Shown: in pieces, positions 35,109 to 47,607 of the stretch | How the letters are laid out: every line of letters begins with the position of its first letter | Numbering within the stretch: position 1 is the first letter of the stretch | Source: Coriolopsis trogii | Lineage: Eukaryota; Basidiomycota; Agaricomycetes; Polyporales; Polyporaceae | Direction: 5' to 3' | Length of the DNA stretch: 64,000 nucleotides | Assembly: GCA_020543525.1 (NCBI GenBank) | Contig: JAHYIO010000002.1 | Location: forward strand, 124,001-188,000 | Position numbers and translations under genes: made by a program | The notes under the pieces: model-generated | Seen by the model: the letters and a program-made list of their open reading frames with translations, nothing else | Databases searched by the model: none | Told to the model about the DNA's origin: nothing

Positions 35109-35667
35109 GAGTGAAGGGGTTGTAGGAGTGAAGGGGTTGTACGCGCGAGGGGGAATGGGGATGGTGCCGGCGTGGGTTGGGATTGGGTGTGTTGATGCGA
35201 TGCGACGGGAGCCTACTCAGGACAGGGTGCGTGCGTCGGTTTTTATCCTCTCGACAGGCCTTCCTGCGCCTCGTGCGAATGCCTCCGACTCGTAGCCGTC
35301 TATCAGCGCAGTTCCTCGCTAAAGGAGGGATGGGATGTGTACACGTATGTCGAGGCGTACAAGGACTACTAGGACTTGTGGCGACATCGTTTGCGGCGCC
35401 TGTGTTTGCAGTCGCTCTCGGCCAAGGTGTACTAGTCAGTGGGATGCGCGGCAGCAGGGCGACGGTCTGCGTTGCCCACGGGGCCAAGCTTTATCATAGT
35501 GTCATGCCGTGACGCCCCTGCGGGATAGATTATACTAGATATGTAGTGTTCGGTATGCATGCGAAAGAGCGACGTTCGCCAGGATGTTTGGCTTGATACA
35601 ATGCGCGGCACATATGTATATAACAAAGTACGTCAATACCGACCCCGATCCAACCCCGAACCCTTCC
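35109..35667. other. Intergenic, nothing recognised
   Basis: Convergent 3' flanks of the P450 and the membrane protein gene. It includes a short duplicated phrase (gtaggagtgaaggggttgta) directly after the P450 stop, and no gene. Confidence 0.5.
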
Positions 35668-37449
35668 TCACACCTTCTCCACTTCCTCGGCACTAACCCC
35701 TCCCTGGCCGCTGCCAGAATCCAGTTTCTGGATCGGCAACATCTCCGAGCTGTGGTCTCTACTGAATGAGGCATATACCGGGGTCTGATGCAAAACAACT
35801 GCCTTCAAGTTGTCTCTGCCCTGGCATGCCGCGCATATGTTGGAGGTAGGCTGAGGGGGAGTACTAGGATTCTTGGCAGCTGGTACAGTGTTGTAGGTGA
35901 AGTTGGTCTCGGTGTGTGACTGGTCCAGAGCAACTAGGATGATGATCAACGTTGGATACATCCCCTGTATGGTTGGTGAGTTGTTTATTTGTTTGTGACT
36001 CAATAATTCATAACCTACTATTGCAAAAATCAAGACACTCTCCACAATGTATTGAAATCCAAACACAAAGCCAGAAGGCTCAGAACTGGTACCATGGAGT
36101 GAGGTTGCTTGATATATGACAACAAATAACTAGTCCATTGTTCAGTAAGTACACTGCTCAGAAAATATATGCATACCCATAATAGACAATAGATGGAACC
36201 TGACTCGACAAATAGAGCCAATATTTTCTCAACTTTGGTTCTTGTATTGCCCATACGTAAATGTGCTTTGACAAGTTTGCGGTGTTTCCTTTTGCTCAAG
36301 ATTCAGTAATAGCACATTATAGTAGTTGTGCATTAGAGTTAGTCACATACCATGCTTTATAAGCAATAAGGCCTGTGGCAATACCATTGGTAACCAATGA
36401 CAGAAGAGATGTTGCCAGACCCCATCCATCTCCACTATAGAATGACCCCTTAGTGGTAGGATCAGAATTGTCATATACACCATCTGGCCCAGGAACTAGT
36501 GTGATCTGGGCTGCATTAGGGCTGCAGGCATGTGTGATTGTCACAATGCCAGAAACTTCAGATCAATAGATTGCCATTGGTCAGTAATCATATAAAAGTA
36601 TTAGTAATATTCACATACCAATAGTCAATAATAGAAGGGCAACACACAATGCTCGCACATGTGAATGTTTTTTCCAAACAATCCATGCACGCCACCAGAC
36701 AATTGCATCTCCAAGTGCTACCTGAGATTAATAGTAAGTTGTTAAATAGAAGAGTATGCTTCTAGTACTTACATTTATTGTTAGACTTGCAGTGCCTACA
36801 CACTCCTGTGCTGGACGGATTGGGAGATGTTCAATAGAGAGAACATCTTCTAGTAGGTCAGAGGAACCAAATGGTCCTGCATAGATGCCATCCCAGTAAG
36901 AATCTATGAGAGGGTTGATCCTTTGTTGAAAGATTGTTATAGTGTGGTTCTGGAGTAAATCAATCCTAGATGCAGCACCATTTGCACCTCCAGCTAGGAC
37001 ATTATACTCAGTGAATGATTCATAGGTGAGAAAAGCCCAGTAGACAAGGGTGGAAGTATAGATTGATATGATGATCCAGATGATGATTGAGGTCTGATAC
37101 TTCATTTCTTTTTTCCTGCAAAATATGTCAATCAAGATATCAGAGGCATCAGCTTCAACTGATAATAGAAAAATACACACACAAGGAGATATAGTGCTAT
37201 GATGTTCAGTATGGTATATATTCCTATGAACAAATTCAGATAGTACTCAGATCTCATTATGATGTTGATCTTACCTAAGAATATACTGGAAAGAATAACT
37301 TCTATCAACTGTCCCTTCATATGATTTCCCCACAGGCTGTAAATGGCAAGCATAGGAAAGCCAGCATCACTTCCTAATGACAGAAGTGTCATGATGTCTG
37401 CATCACTGATGACAAGTGTTATGTTGTGAGGTGTGTGGTAAGTATCCAT
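35668..37449 (-). CDS. Multi-pass (about 7-TM) membrane protein, AT-rich gene
   Basis: Belongs to an uncharacterised membrane family expanded in polypores. The exons, read downward from 37449, include 37275-37449, 37181-37223 and one from 37115. They join in phase, with further introns near 36770, 36600, 36350, 36150 and 35980. TM-type stretches in order are IEVILSSIFLGIYTILNIIA, IIIWIIISIYTSTLVYWAF, ALGDAIVWWRAWIVW, ALCVALLLLTIV, LATSLLSLVTNGIATGLIAY, KILALFVESGSIYCLLW and FQYIVESVLIFAI, followed by MYPTLIIILVALDQS. A large loop holds CVGTASLTINV. The C-tail is polar and ends GGVSAEEVEKV. The base composition is clearly richer in A+T than neighbouring genes. Function unknown; a receptor- or transporter-like role is conceivable. 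Confidence 0.72.
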
Positions 37450-38439
37450 AGTGAGTATCTCAGAGTGGAGGCAGGGGAGGATGCGAAGACTGTGAGTGTT
37501 GATAGTTGATTTTCAAGAGGGCTGAGGTGAAGAGGCTCTTATAAGAGACAGATAGTCAAACCCTGGAAATTTTAAGATCAGATAACCCAAGCAGTGCATG
37601 TGGAATGATGGATCACAGACAACAAAGTCTAAGGGATGTATTTGACAGATTGATATATCTCATGCTGCTCACAACCCGGAGAGAGGACATCTGAAAATGT
37701 CCGATTGCAAAGTCAGTGAATCCTGACTCCTGAGAGCCTCTAACATGTTGGATGATTTAGCATGCACAGAGTGGGAGAGTGTACCCATTCAGTTTGCTGT
37801 GATGCCCATACTGCAGAGTCATCCACTTTTTCTGAGCAAGAATATTGCACTGCATCGCGAATGACATGCACAGATATCCCCTGTTGCGTTGTCCGACTTC
37901 TGACTGCTATCAATTTAAAGTAAGGAAGGTACACCTGCTCTTGTATCAAGTTCGTCCTTGTACAGCGCTCCACCGACTTGTGCAACCCTTACAAGCATCG
38001 TGACAATACATTCCCATCCGCAGAGCTTTTATATCACAAAACATTGCCAGGGACTCCATCCGAGCGAGCGGACATCAGGCGTGATACCGTCAACGTATCA
38101 GCATATGATTTTGCATGAGCCAGGGATTCAACTGAGGCGATGAACAGTGTGATTTGGGGTGACAACAAGCGGGAAGTGTGAAGCTGTACAGTTGACATCA
38201 GAGCCTGCTGGCACAAATGATATTCATCTTCGCGAGTGACGGATCCAGAGTGGAGAGCACAATGACAAGGGGGGGGGTACATCCCCTGATTGATGTTTGA
38301 TAATCAATGCTTCAACGACTGCGATCGAGTGAGGCCACATACTACCAACGACACGATGCACCATTCTATCACGTAGTGGAAGGCTGAAACCGAATACGAA
38401 GCTTGACTCTGGAGGAAGGCAAATTAGCTGGGTATGAAA
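37450..38439. other. AT-rich upstream flank, nothing recognised
   Basis: The AT-rich composition of the membrane-protein gene extends upstream to roughly 38.0 kb and then returns to the local norm. No convincing coding frame or repeat. Confidence 0.4.
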
Positions 38440-38553
38440 TTAGAATGAGCTGTAGAGGACGATGGGTATCAGACAGGCGCGGTATGACAACTTCACTACG
38501 TACCCATAGAACACGCTCCACTCGATCAACAGCGCCAGAACCCTCTCGACCTG
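38440..38553 (-). pseudogene. Fragment of the multi-TM membrane family
   Basis: Reads QVERVLALLIEWSVFYGYVV on the minus strand, close to KVEKILALFVESGSIYCLLW of the intact gene at 35.7-37.4 kb. It then runs into a stop. No other family segments could be joined to it. It is a second relic of this family near the intact copy. Confidence 0.45.
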
Positions 38554-39769
38554 TGTCCGCGTGTTCCTGTGAGGAGGTGGGGTGGGCCTCTCGTGATTCG
38601 TCCGTTGACCTCGGTGCTGATCTACGAGCTGAGGTCGCAGTCCAGGGGCTTCAGATCTGAGCCTGACATCCCGCAGCCCCTAGCGTTTACACAGTGCGCA
38701 CTTCGACCATGCCACCAATGCTAATTCGCCAACTCCTTGTAGTACTCGGGAGTCGGAATGCTGTCACATTCAGGTGGCATGCGCTCTAGGCGCATGAGCG
38801 AGAAGCGAGACGGAGCGGACTGGCTGGTTTCAAGCGGGATCCTGGACCAACAGGGGCATGGAAAATGGAGATGGTGAGAGACTCGTAGCTGTAGTAGAAA
38901 CTTACCGCGAGGGTGAACACTGTCCCGACAGGAGCTGCGCTGCAGGCGTTCGAGGTGGGATAAGCCAAGGACGCCACTCTAAGCTTGCTACACAGCTTAC
39001 ACAAGAAAGAGCAGTTTGAAGCTTTTCACGCGGGAAGGGGTCTTCGCATAGAGTAGTGCATCGCACACTGCAGAGGTCCGGGAAGGCTGAGATGAATAGG
39101 CATGTCCACTACACGTATACTAGTTTGTGTATCGCACCTGTCTCATATGCACTCCAATAACGCTGCTATGATATGTCCAGGGCCGGCTCTGAGCTCATCT
39201 GTGTTGATGCCGTTGGGCTGTGAATGACGTGACCCCCGCTCCAAGTCCGAGTCGCACGACAAGCGTTTGGCGTATTGACGGCGTATGCATAGCCGAGCGA
39301 AAGGAAGCGATGGCAAATAGCATATGTGGATTCTAGAGATACCATTGCTGTAGAGTGTGTGTGTGGGTACTGCGCCGATGATCATGGTGGAGAGAGCGAA
39401 AAGGACAAGTTCAACCTAAACGCCGTCCTGGAGGCACACATGCGCTCCACGGCCCAGGCTGGCCCGGCATGCACTTCCAATATCGTGCCACCATTCACAT
39501 GTACACCGGCACACATACGCAATCAGCGCAGAGTGCACATAACAACGCACAATCGGCCACTCCCCGTTGCAGACTCAGCTTCGCTCTGCTCAAGATAGCC
39601 ACCGGGGACAACATAAGTCGCGCCAGCATAGCAATGACGAGACTCGGTGGTATCGACTCGTCCGCGTCGGGCCCGGAGATACTAGACTTGACTTGGACGT
39701 GGGTGCGAACAGGCTCACGGTCCTTGCGGATTCGCGTCTGCGCTCACGATAGGACCCAATTAACTCGAG
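38554..39769. other. Intergenic with unresolved minus-strand frames
   Basis: A minus-strand frame ending at about 38721 (tail reading IPTPEYYKELAN) has a plausible intron (donor gtaagt near 38908) but no recognised domain. It may be the 3' end of a decayed gene. Nothing else is supported. Confidence 0.3.
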
Positions 39770-41870
39770 CTCACTCCCAGAGGGCTCCGTCCTAGGACGC
39801 TCGCCGCGACGAGCTGCTCACAATTGATGCTCCACAACCCGGACACCTGAATCCATGCACGAAATAGGTCAGCACACGCATCATGGCACGATACACATCT
39901 CGCAAACGCGTACCGCATCCCAGTCGGGCGGAACCCATCCCTGCCGCACCTAGCCTTACTTCCCTCCGTCACGTCCCTGAACACGCCCGCGCGTCCGCCT
40001 TCGCATACGGATGTTGCTTCAAGAATCGTATTAGGGGTGTGCCCGCGTTCAGCAGCTGGTCGTTCAGCAGCGCGACCACGCTCGCAAACACCGCCACCGC
40101 CACGCCTGTCCCGCTCGACACCTGTTGGCCGTCGACGAGGGTGAGGTAGTTCTCCGCTTGGAGCGACATGTCGGGGTATGCGCGTCCGGTTGTGTTGAAT
40201 CGTCCTTGGAGGGATGATGAGGTTGTGCTTTTGCTTGTGCTTGTGGTGTTGAGGGCGGAGAGGTAGGCTTGCACGGCTTGGTCTTGATAGGACGGCCGGG
40301 GGAAGACGCTCGAGAAGCCGCCGGAGGAGAGGGGCGCAGCTCGGACTTCTGGGTTGATGCCAGTCGTGCCTCCGACCGAAGTCACGCTATGTTCGTGGAG
40401 AGGGTACGTCAGATGATGAGGTTGCAAGGCATGCGAAGACACTCACAAGGGATTATGTGGAGGGACAGGAAAGCAAGAACGCGTTGCCGCCGTCTAGACA
40501 CTCTGGGTCCTTGTGCATGGGCCCCGCTACACCGGAGGAGCCGGAAGCAAAGATGACAGAGGTCCCGCGGGAACCAAGCTGCGCGTATGCATCACACAGT
40601 CGCATGTGTGGCAACAGGTGCGGATGTGAGCCTGACGACGAGCGTGGCGGGGAGAAGACATACGCACTTGAATAGATCGACCTGGGCTTTGTCGGCGGTC
40701 TCCCTGAACGCGTAGCTCGTCACGAGGTACGAGCGGGAGGGTGTCTTAACCGAGCAGCAGATTGATCATGTCGAGGTGGTCTTCGAGAGACGCACCGCCG
40801 GAGATGCGGTACGTCACTGGGACGTTGGTCGCGATGCCTACCGTGTACTCGACGTGCGCACTCTGAGCAGGCTTGTCAGCGCGACGACCTGGAAATCAGC
40901 CGGTTCTGTAGTACGCACCATAGAGAGGGTCCCCTGGGTGAAGTTCTCAGCGCCATCCGCACATTTCCAGAATAGTTTGACAGAGTTTGCCAGGTCTGGA
41001 TCGTCGGGGCGCTGCTGTTTCAAGAAAGCCTGAACATCACTCGTCAGCAGACGTTAACACATAGCAAGCGCGAGATTCATAACACACTTCTACGTCACTC
41101 TGCTGAGCGATGTTTCGCTGGAATACCGCTACGAAAGGGTTGTTGCGTGATGTCGACGCCTGTATGCTTGGGATTCTGTATAGCGTAAAGAGACAGAGAT
41201 ACTCCGGCTTGATCGAGTTTGCAAGGAGTCCGGAACTGTACGTGGGCCTGTCTTTCCCTCTCCGTAGGGCTATGTACAATTGACATCGATGCGGACGCAT
41301 CTGCCGGTGCTATGAATCTGTGTCAAGACTCATTTCACACCGCCCCAGCATCGGAATTATGGAGAGAACTCACTGTGCTGTGGGGTATACGAAGTGAAAG
41401 TAGTCTGCCAGGCCCTCCGAGAGTGAATACGGCAGGGTGCGCATCAGAGATGAGATGTGTTCAGCACCCTACGTATGAAGCAGTCGAGCAAAGCGTTGGC
41501 CTTGGCGATGGGGTCCTCGATATTCATCGTGTCTCCAGCGGCAGAGCTACATACTCGTCGAGGGTATGCTATCTTGGCTCTGCGACTTCATCGCAGCACA
41601 GCACGGACGAGCAGGACGAGGAATTGCGCGACGTGAGAGAGAACTAAAGCAACGTACCTGATCCGGGCCCATAAGATGTATTCCGTGCTCCGCGTTCTCC
41701 GGGTCGCTGACATCGAGCAAGACCGTTGGCAATCCAGCGATGTCGTTCCGGCGCACGACGATCTTGAATAGGCGCAAGATCGAGTCGGCAGGATCGCCCT
41801 CGAATTGACAAAAAGGCAGATGATGGCGACGAGAGGCTGTTGCGCGTCCCCAGTTTGTGGGAGTGTGTAC
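39770..41870 (-). pseudogene. Sedolisin (S53 tripeptidyl-peptidase) pseudogene
   Basis: Segments of a secreted S53 protease can be followed from prodomain to C-terminus. Prodomain: RRNDIAGLPTVLLDVSDPEN, then LPYSLSEGLADYFHFVYPTA. Catalytic domain: YRIPSIQASTSRNNPFVAVF, AFLKQQRPDDPDL, VEYTVGIATNVPVTYRISGG, DAYAQLGSRGTSVIFASGSS, SVGGTTGINPEV, SSGGFSSVFPRPSYQD, GRAYPDMSLQAENY and SGTGVAVAVFASVVALLND. C-terminal Ca-binding region: RDVTEGSKARCGRDGF. Stops occur inside the prodomain and after NAFLLSCPST. The expected catalytic Glu and Asp before TVGIAT, the Asp of SGDSG and the Ser of SGTS are all absent. It is therefore almost certainly non-functional as a protease. Confidence 0.75.
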
Positions 41871-43379
41871 GAGCAGGCCTGTATGCGACTCACGAGGGTA
41901 CGAGTAGCTCGGCCGCAAGCATATCCTAGACGCGAAAAACAAAATGTGGTGGGAGAGGTGGGCGACCCACCTTGACCAGGATGCCCGACTGTCCTCTACT
42001 TGCACTTTTCGAACACAGTGACATTCCTTCCAACTACCGCCGCTGAATAAGGATACAAGCGACGTCCTTGTCGCCAGCACTCGAAGATACGAACATGAGA
42101 ATTTCGGTAGTAGCAGTGTGCTTGTTGTGTAGTTCCGATAGTTGTTAGCCTTGCCTGCCGGGCAGTGAGCACACAAAAGAACATGTTCAGGTTGATGGTC
42201 TAGCGCAGCGCAGTCTGAACACGGTACACGAAGAACGAATATGGGATGGATTGAAAGAAGGCAGTCTACGCCTAAGTCCCAACACCGGGGGAACGGGGCG
42301 GGCCTGCGGCCTTGCTCGGCCCGGCTACCGTCCTCTCAGGCACACCGCCTCGGACAGTTGGCCTAAGACTCGTCTGACCTCGACGCTGATCAGTACTACC
42401 TCTCTCTCATTCTCGTCACAACGGCACACAAGGACCAGGAGATGTGGATGCTGTCACTTTGGGCCTCCAGACATACTCCTCCGGCGCATGAGTTTGGGTA
42501 TGGAAACCTATAAAGACAAACGAGTAGAGGAAGTCTCGGAGTATGGTCATGGTACGTGTACGTTCGTCTACGATATTGCCAGGCAGCTGCATGACGTGTG
42601 GTACCATTCAGGTGCATTGTCTGGTCTAGCGATCAACCTGCTGGGTACATGCAATCCGATCCTTTTTGAGTCCCTGTAGGGTATCCTCCTCTCGGGAAAT
42701 GAGAGATTTCTGGTCGGGTGCGTTGTCTCTTACTTGAGTAAGTGTGGCATCACTACTCTGTCTTCAAAATTGAGCGCGTTCTTGAGCAAGATTCATCTTT
42801 AATTCACTCCTTTTCACTCCCGTGTCCCTGTTTTGCCAAGTGCTCTGCACGTATTCCCGTGATGCCACAGAGCTGAGTGAATGCTTCGAAAAAAGAACTC
42901 GTACTGCACCCTAAGGCCACATTGGCTCCCCAGTGACATCTTCGAGAGCTCGAGGTGGAGCGAGATCAGGCTATGGCGCCTTTGAGGCGGGATCGCCGCG
43001 CGATATGAGGCGCCTGTTAAGCCGGCCCGAATCTATCCACACTGCGGGAGTTAATGCTAGCAAATCTGCCCAGATTCAGACATACCATCGATTTGCGTAG
43101 CGTGATCCAACATGTGTGTCGATGGTTGTGTGTGTTTACGGACCGTCGTATCTTGACATGCACGCCGTGTTGCAAGGGTACCTCGAAAAGGTTCTATCTC
43201 GTCTTCTGTACTGACTGTCTTTCTGGAGGAGTGGGTTTGGTCTATCATCCACTGGTCGCCATAGCTCGCTAACATCACAGGACTTTCGTAGACTTTTACG
43301 GACGACTCCTCAATGTGAACACCTTCATTATCCCGGCGATGCAGAATAGGGGTACTTGGGACACATAACCTCAGTAATC
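41871..43379. other. Intergenic, nothing recognised
   Basis: About 1.5 kb between two pseudogenes. It probably contains further decayed coding sequence (the N-terminus of the sedolisin on one side, of the P450 on the other), but I could not align it reliably. Confidence 0.4.
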
Positions 43380-44412
43380 GTCAAGAGCTCGTCAGGTGTT
43401 GTCCTGAAGCTTGCGCAAAAGCGAGCAGAACGCGGCTCGATGAAGGATCCTCCTCACTACCTCGTACGTCTGCTTCCTCGATCACGTATGCTCTCCATGC
43501 AGCGTGTTGACCGGTGCTCAGGATTACGACGGCAACTCCGAGCTCGAACGACCGCCTCCCCAGCAATTTGTCAGTCACGGACTTGCCGCCATGATCACAG
43601 GCTCAGACACTGTTGCGAGCGCGATCACGGGTCTGTTCTGTCGCCTCATGGCTTATCTCGGAACATACGCCAAGCTGCAAGCCGAAATTGACCGGTTCTA
43701 CCCTCCCGGAGACGAGACCGCGAACATGGCACACCATCGCGATATGCGCTCCCTGATCGCCATCATGTCAGTATCGCACTGCCAGAACGGCTGCTGTCCG
43801 TATGTACTGCTCACGACCGCTGGCGTTGCACACTGACAGCAACGGGACTCTGGCTCTTGCAACTCGTCCCAAGCTGTACGCAGTAAGAGGTATGCCACGA
43901 TGGTACCACAGTCATGATATGTTTGATGTAAGTCACGTATGAAGGTGCTCGTGTGTACACCATTCTGATCAGCCAATTCTCCTTCCAGGCGCACACGACG
44001 CACCGCGACCCGCACAATCCCTCTCCCGCTCCCGATACATTCCTACCTGAGCGCTGGCTTGTCGATACCGGGTCTGAGTCGCATCTACTCCTCGACGATT
44101 TCCGGCTTTCCGTCCCCGACACGGAAGATGGGCCGGCTGTGATGCGAACTCGCATTCTCAACAACGCCAAGTTGAAGGTCGGAGGATTTGTGCGCACTGC
44201 TGCGCGACGAGGGTGCGTCCATCCCGTTCTCGTATGGGCCGATGAACTGCGTTTGGAAGAACATTGCGACGCAGGATATCCGAATGATCGTGTGCGCGAT
44301 GCTGGCAGCACTGTCGCGTGGGTCCGATGGATGGGTTGGATGTCGAGCGGAGCCTGAGGACTGCTCTGTCACCACGCGGGTGCTCATGCCACGAAGCGTT
44401 ATCAGGACTTGA
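43380..44412 (+). pseudogene. Cytochrome P450 pseudogene
   Basis: C-terminal half of a P450 related to the intact gene at 32-35 kb. Matching stretches are KLAQKRAERGSMKDPPHYL, then HGLAAMITGSDTVASAITGL (compare DDGILAIIAGADTVASALTS), LQAEIDRFYPPGDE and FLPERWLVDTGSES. The ExxR region reads NGTLALATRP where the paralogue has NEGMRLFPP, so the Glu and Arg are lost. The haem loop reads FSYGPMNCVWKN, with Trp where Gly is needed. Frameshifts separate the PERW and haem segments. No N-terminal half was found. Confidence 0.7.
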
Positions 44413-44890
44413 TAGCATCAGCTTGAAGAGGTGAATATGTGGCTTGTCATACATCTCAACCACGTCGTTGCTCGAGGACGACGAGACTTTGCAGACGCGC
44501 GCCGGGCCGGGACAACCGGACGCAAACATACATGACCGAGCGCTTGTTGTCTCTTGTGCTTGGGCCGACCACGACGCTCATCCTCGATCTCCCGCTTCTG
44601 GCCTACAATAGTCCACTTGTTATCAGCGTGTGGAATTTGTAACCAGGCCACAAGATCCGGCGCTCCAGGGTATGTTCACCTTCCGTCATAACCATAACGA
44701 GTCCGTCCTCCTCATCCCTACCGCTCTTCATCCTGACCATCTCTTCCTAAACTCAGGCATACAGCTCTTTTATTAAATCCTCAGTACATCCCCCGCCTTT
44801 TTACTCTACTACTAGGCTTCCCAGACCGCACCTTCAACTTCGAACGAAGCCTCCCTTGAACGTCGGGCCCCCACTCACCTACGCAACACC
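44413..44890. other. Intergenic and promoter of FunK1 gene 1
   Basis: About 480 bp. The last 150 bp is pyrimidine-rich and includes a TTTATTAAATCC stretch about 120 bp before the ATG, a possible TATA-like element. No gene seen. Confidence 0.4.
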
Positions 44891-47607
44891 ATGGGCGTGA
44901 CATACAACACTCTGGATTTTAATGACTTCATGAAGGCGTTCTTTCCCAAGTCGCAAGCGAGGAAGTCGAATACGAACGCATTCCGCGAAGTACCCGAATT
45001 TGCCACTGAAAGCTCCATGTACACCTGGATTGTGAGTGAACTAGCTTCTATCTCGCTAATTGTGTTATTCAACTCGCAAATAGGTGAACACTCTCAACGG
45101 CTCAGGGCTCTTTACCCATCATACGTTCTCTGCGACTCCCTATAAGGCTGACCCCCACAACTCCAAGGTCGCTGTCGACTGCGGCATGTATCGCACAATC
45201 ATACGACCACAAGACAACAAAGGCAATGAAGATAGGAAGGAGACTCACAACCGACGCAGCAATTGGTCGCGAGTGGAGATTCCCATCCAGTGCAAGATGG
45301 ATCAGACGCTCTACGATCCATTCGATGACGGCGACGAGGAAGCTCCGCAGCCTAACTCCTACGACCGTAGGACCACTCTCGGTCAGATCCTCTCCTACGC
45401 CGAGCTCGTGTTTGAGTATCAGCAGCGCACATGTCAATACATGGTGCTCTTCCTCAGTCACATGGCGCGCATCCTACGCTTCGATCGATCCGGAATCTAC
45501 GTCACCAAAAAGTTTGACTACAAGTCGAAGGGCGAGCTACTCACCGAGTTCCTTCAGCGGTACGGCAGGCTTGGAGACGTAGATCGCGGGTTCGACACCA
45601 CAGCAAAGCGCATCGAGCCCAGCTCTGCCCTCGGTCAACGCATGGTCGCGTTCGGCCAGCGGAAGGCGAAAGAGCAGCCCGACGATTACGTTCAGCAGCT
45701 GTTCAACGACTCGCTCAACCCGTCTTGGCCATGGTGGAAGCTCGAAGTCCACGTCGAAACGCCTGACCCTCATCGTCCCGGCCGCACGACAGTCGACATC
45801 AAGACGTTCCTCGTTGGCATGCCACACTTCGAGACGCTCGAAGTGGTATCACGCGGCACTCGTGGGTACGTTGCGGTCGCCTTCAACGAGGAAAAGGACG
45901 AGCTTGGCGAGCTCTCCTATCTGAAGGACGCGTGGCGCGTCAAATATGCAGGCACCGAACAGGAGGGCTCCGTCCTGAGGCAGCTCAACGAGAAGGACAT
46001 ACCCTTTGTTCCGACTCTCGTGTGCCACGGCGACTTGCCCGGTCAAGTCACAGTGTCGCAGAAAGTGTGGGAGGAGCGTTGGTTAGAAGAGCACGAAGGC
46101 CAGCACATGCCGGACAATCCTCTGCAGGCGCACTATCATTATCGTTTAGTCGTTAAGGAGGTCGGAAAGTCCCTCTCGGAGTTCAAGAGCGGCTTAGAGC
46201 TCGTCAAGGCTTTCTACTGCATCATATATGGTAGGTTCCCCTCTCATCCCTACGCTTCTCCTTCTGTTGGCTGACATTGTTGTCAGCTCATGCCCAAGCT
46301 TATAAGCTGTTGGGTATCATGCACCGCGACATCAGCGCTGGTAACATTCTTCTCTACAAGAAGCTCGACGGCCGATGGTATGGTATGTTGACTGATTGGG
46401 AACTGTCGACGAATGTAGACAGCGACTCGCCGTTTTTGCGGCAACCTGATGGGACTGTGAGTAATTGCTTCATATACAATGTCACCTGTTCACAGTATAT
46501 TAATGGGTACATCAGGGAACGAGGCAGTTCATGTCTGCTCGTGCGCTCAACGACCCTCATCGGAAGATCACAATCGAGGACGAGCTCGAGTCCTGCTTCC
46601 ACGCCCTCCTCTACTACGCCGTGCGCTTCCTTCCCCATAACATCCCCCCTCAGAACGTCGGCGTGTTCCTCTCCGATTATTTCGATGGCTACACCAATAC
46701 CGCCCGAGGCCCCCGATGCGGGGGTGCGAAGATGTTCACTATGCGACTTGGTAGAATCGACCTCGCTCCATATAGCGACAGTAGGGAGTACTCACTGCAC
46801 TTTTTCTTCGACCGTCCTCGTGAAAATGCCAACGAGGAACCAAATCACTCACGTCGAATTCACCCTATCAACACGCTCCTCACGGAGCTGCTTGCCAAAC
46901 TGACTGCCTATTACAATCTCGATACTGCTCCCGTTGCGCGCGCCGATTATGTAGGCGGGATCACGGACGCGCAGCGATCCTGTATCATGAACGCGGTCAA
47001 AGCGGCGAATCACCCCATTAATGGCAACACGTTCAGCAGGTCGTCGACTTGGAAGACTACGCCCGAAGACCAGTCGACCATTTCGGAGGCGAACGCGAGA
47101 CAGGCCGCAAGCTTGGCGACCCACAACTCCACGCTTGCACTTTTCAAGAGGTGTATGATGCATGGCGGAGCATGGCCGCTGGACGACAAGAGGCCTGAGC
47201 CGTCCAAAGGACCCAAACCTCGCCCCGCACCCGCTCCTGCGCCTCCCGCCCCTGACACTCCGTCTTCGTCTGCTCCTCCACCTGGAAAACGCCCTCGTGA
47301 CGATGACGAAGTATCGCTACCAAAGCGGACCCGGAGGCGTCTTAGCGGAGGCCGCGCTGACACCCTTCGCGATGTGCCTATGACTCGGACGCGTTCTCGA
47401 GTACGTCCCGTTCAGACTCCAACTCGCCAGGGAGTGGATGATGGCATGGAAAAACCGGAGGAGCCTCCTAGTACTCGCACTCGTGCAGTCGGCGCACGCG
47501 GAAAGAGTGGCAACAGGCTCGCACGCGCGGGGGCAGGTCAAGAGCCCGACGTTCCACTGGCACTTCGAAGGTCGAAGCGTACCCACAAGAACACTGCACG
47601 AAAGTGA
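44891..47607 (+). CDS. FunK1-type protein kinase (copy 1)
   Basis: Fungal-type protein kinase (FunK1), a family greatly expanded in mushroom-forming fungi, function mostly unknown. Four exons. Introns of about 53, 58 and 61 nt join WI to VNTLNG, YCIIY to AHAQAY, and PDGT to GTRQFM. The N-terminal part includes the family signature around MVLFLSHMARILRFDRSG and a degenerate glycine loop near VVSRGTRGYVAV. VAIK-like Lys is in LKDAWR. The catalytic loop is MHRDISAGNILL. The metal-binding motif is DWE (LTDWELS) in place of DFG, as usual for FunK1. GTRQFMSARAL is the activation segment. The C-terminal ~150 residues are Pro- and Arg/Lys-rich with nuclear-localisation-like clusters. It looks intact. 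Confidence 0.87.

Noticed and set aside
42396..42617. Minus-strand frame possibly related to a P450
   Set aside because: No I-helix, ExxR or haem motif. The suggestive phrase was too short.
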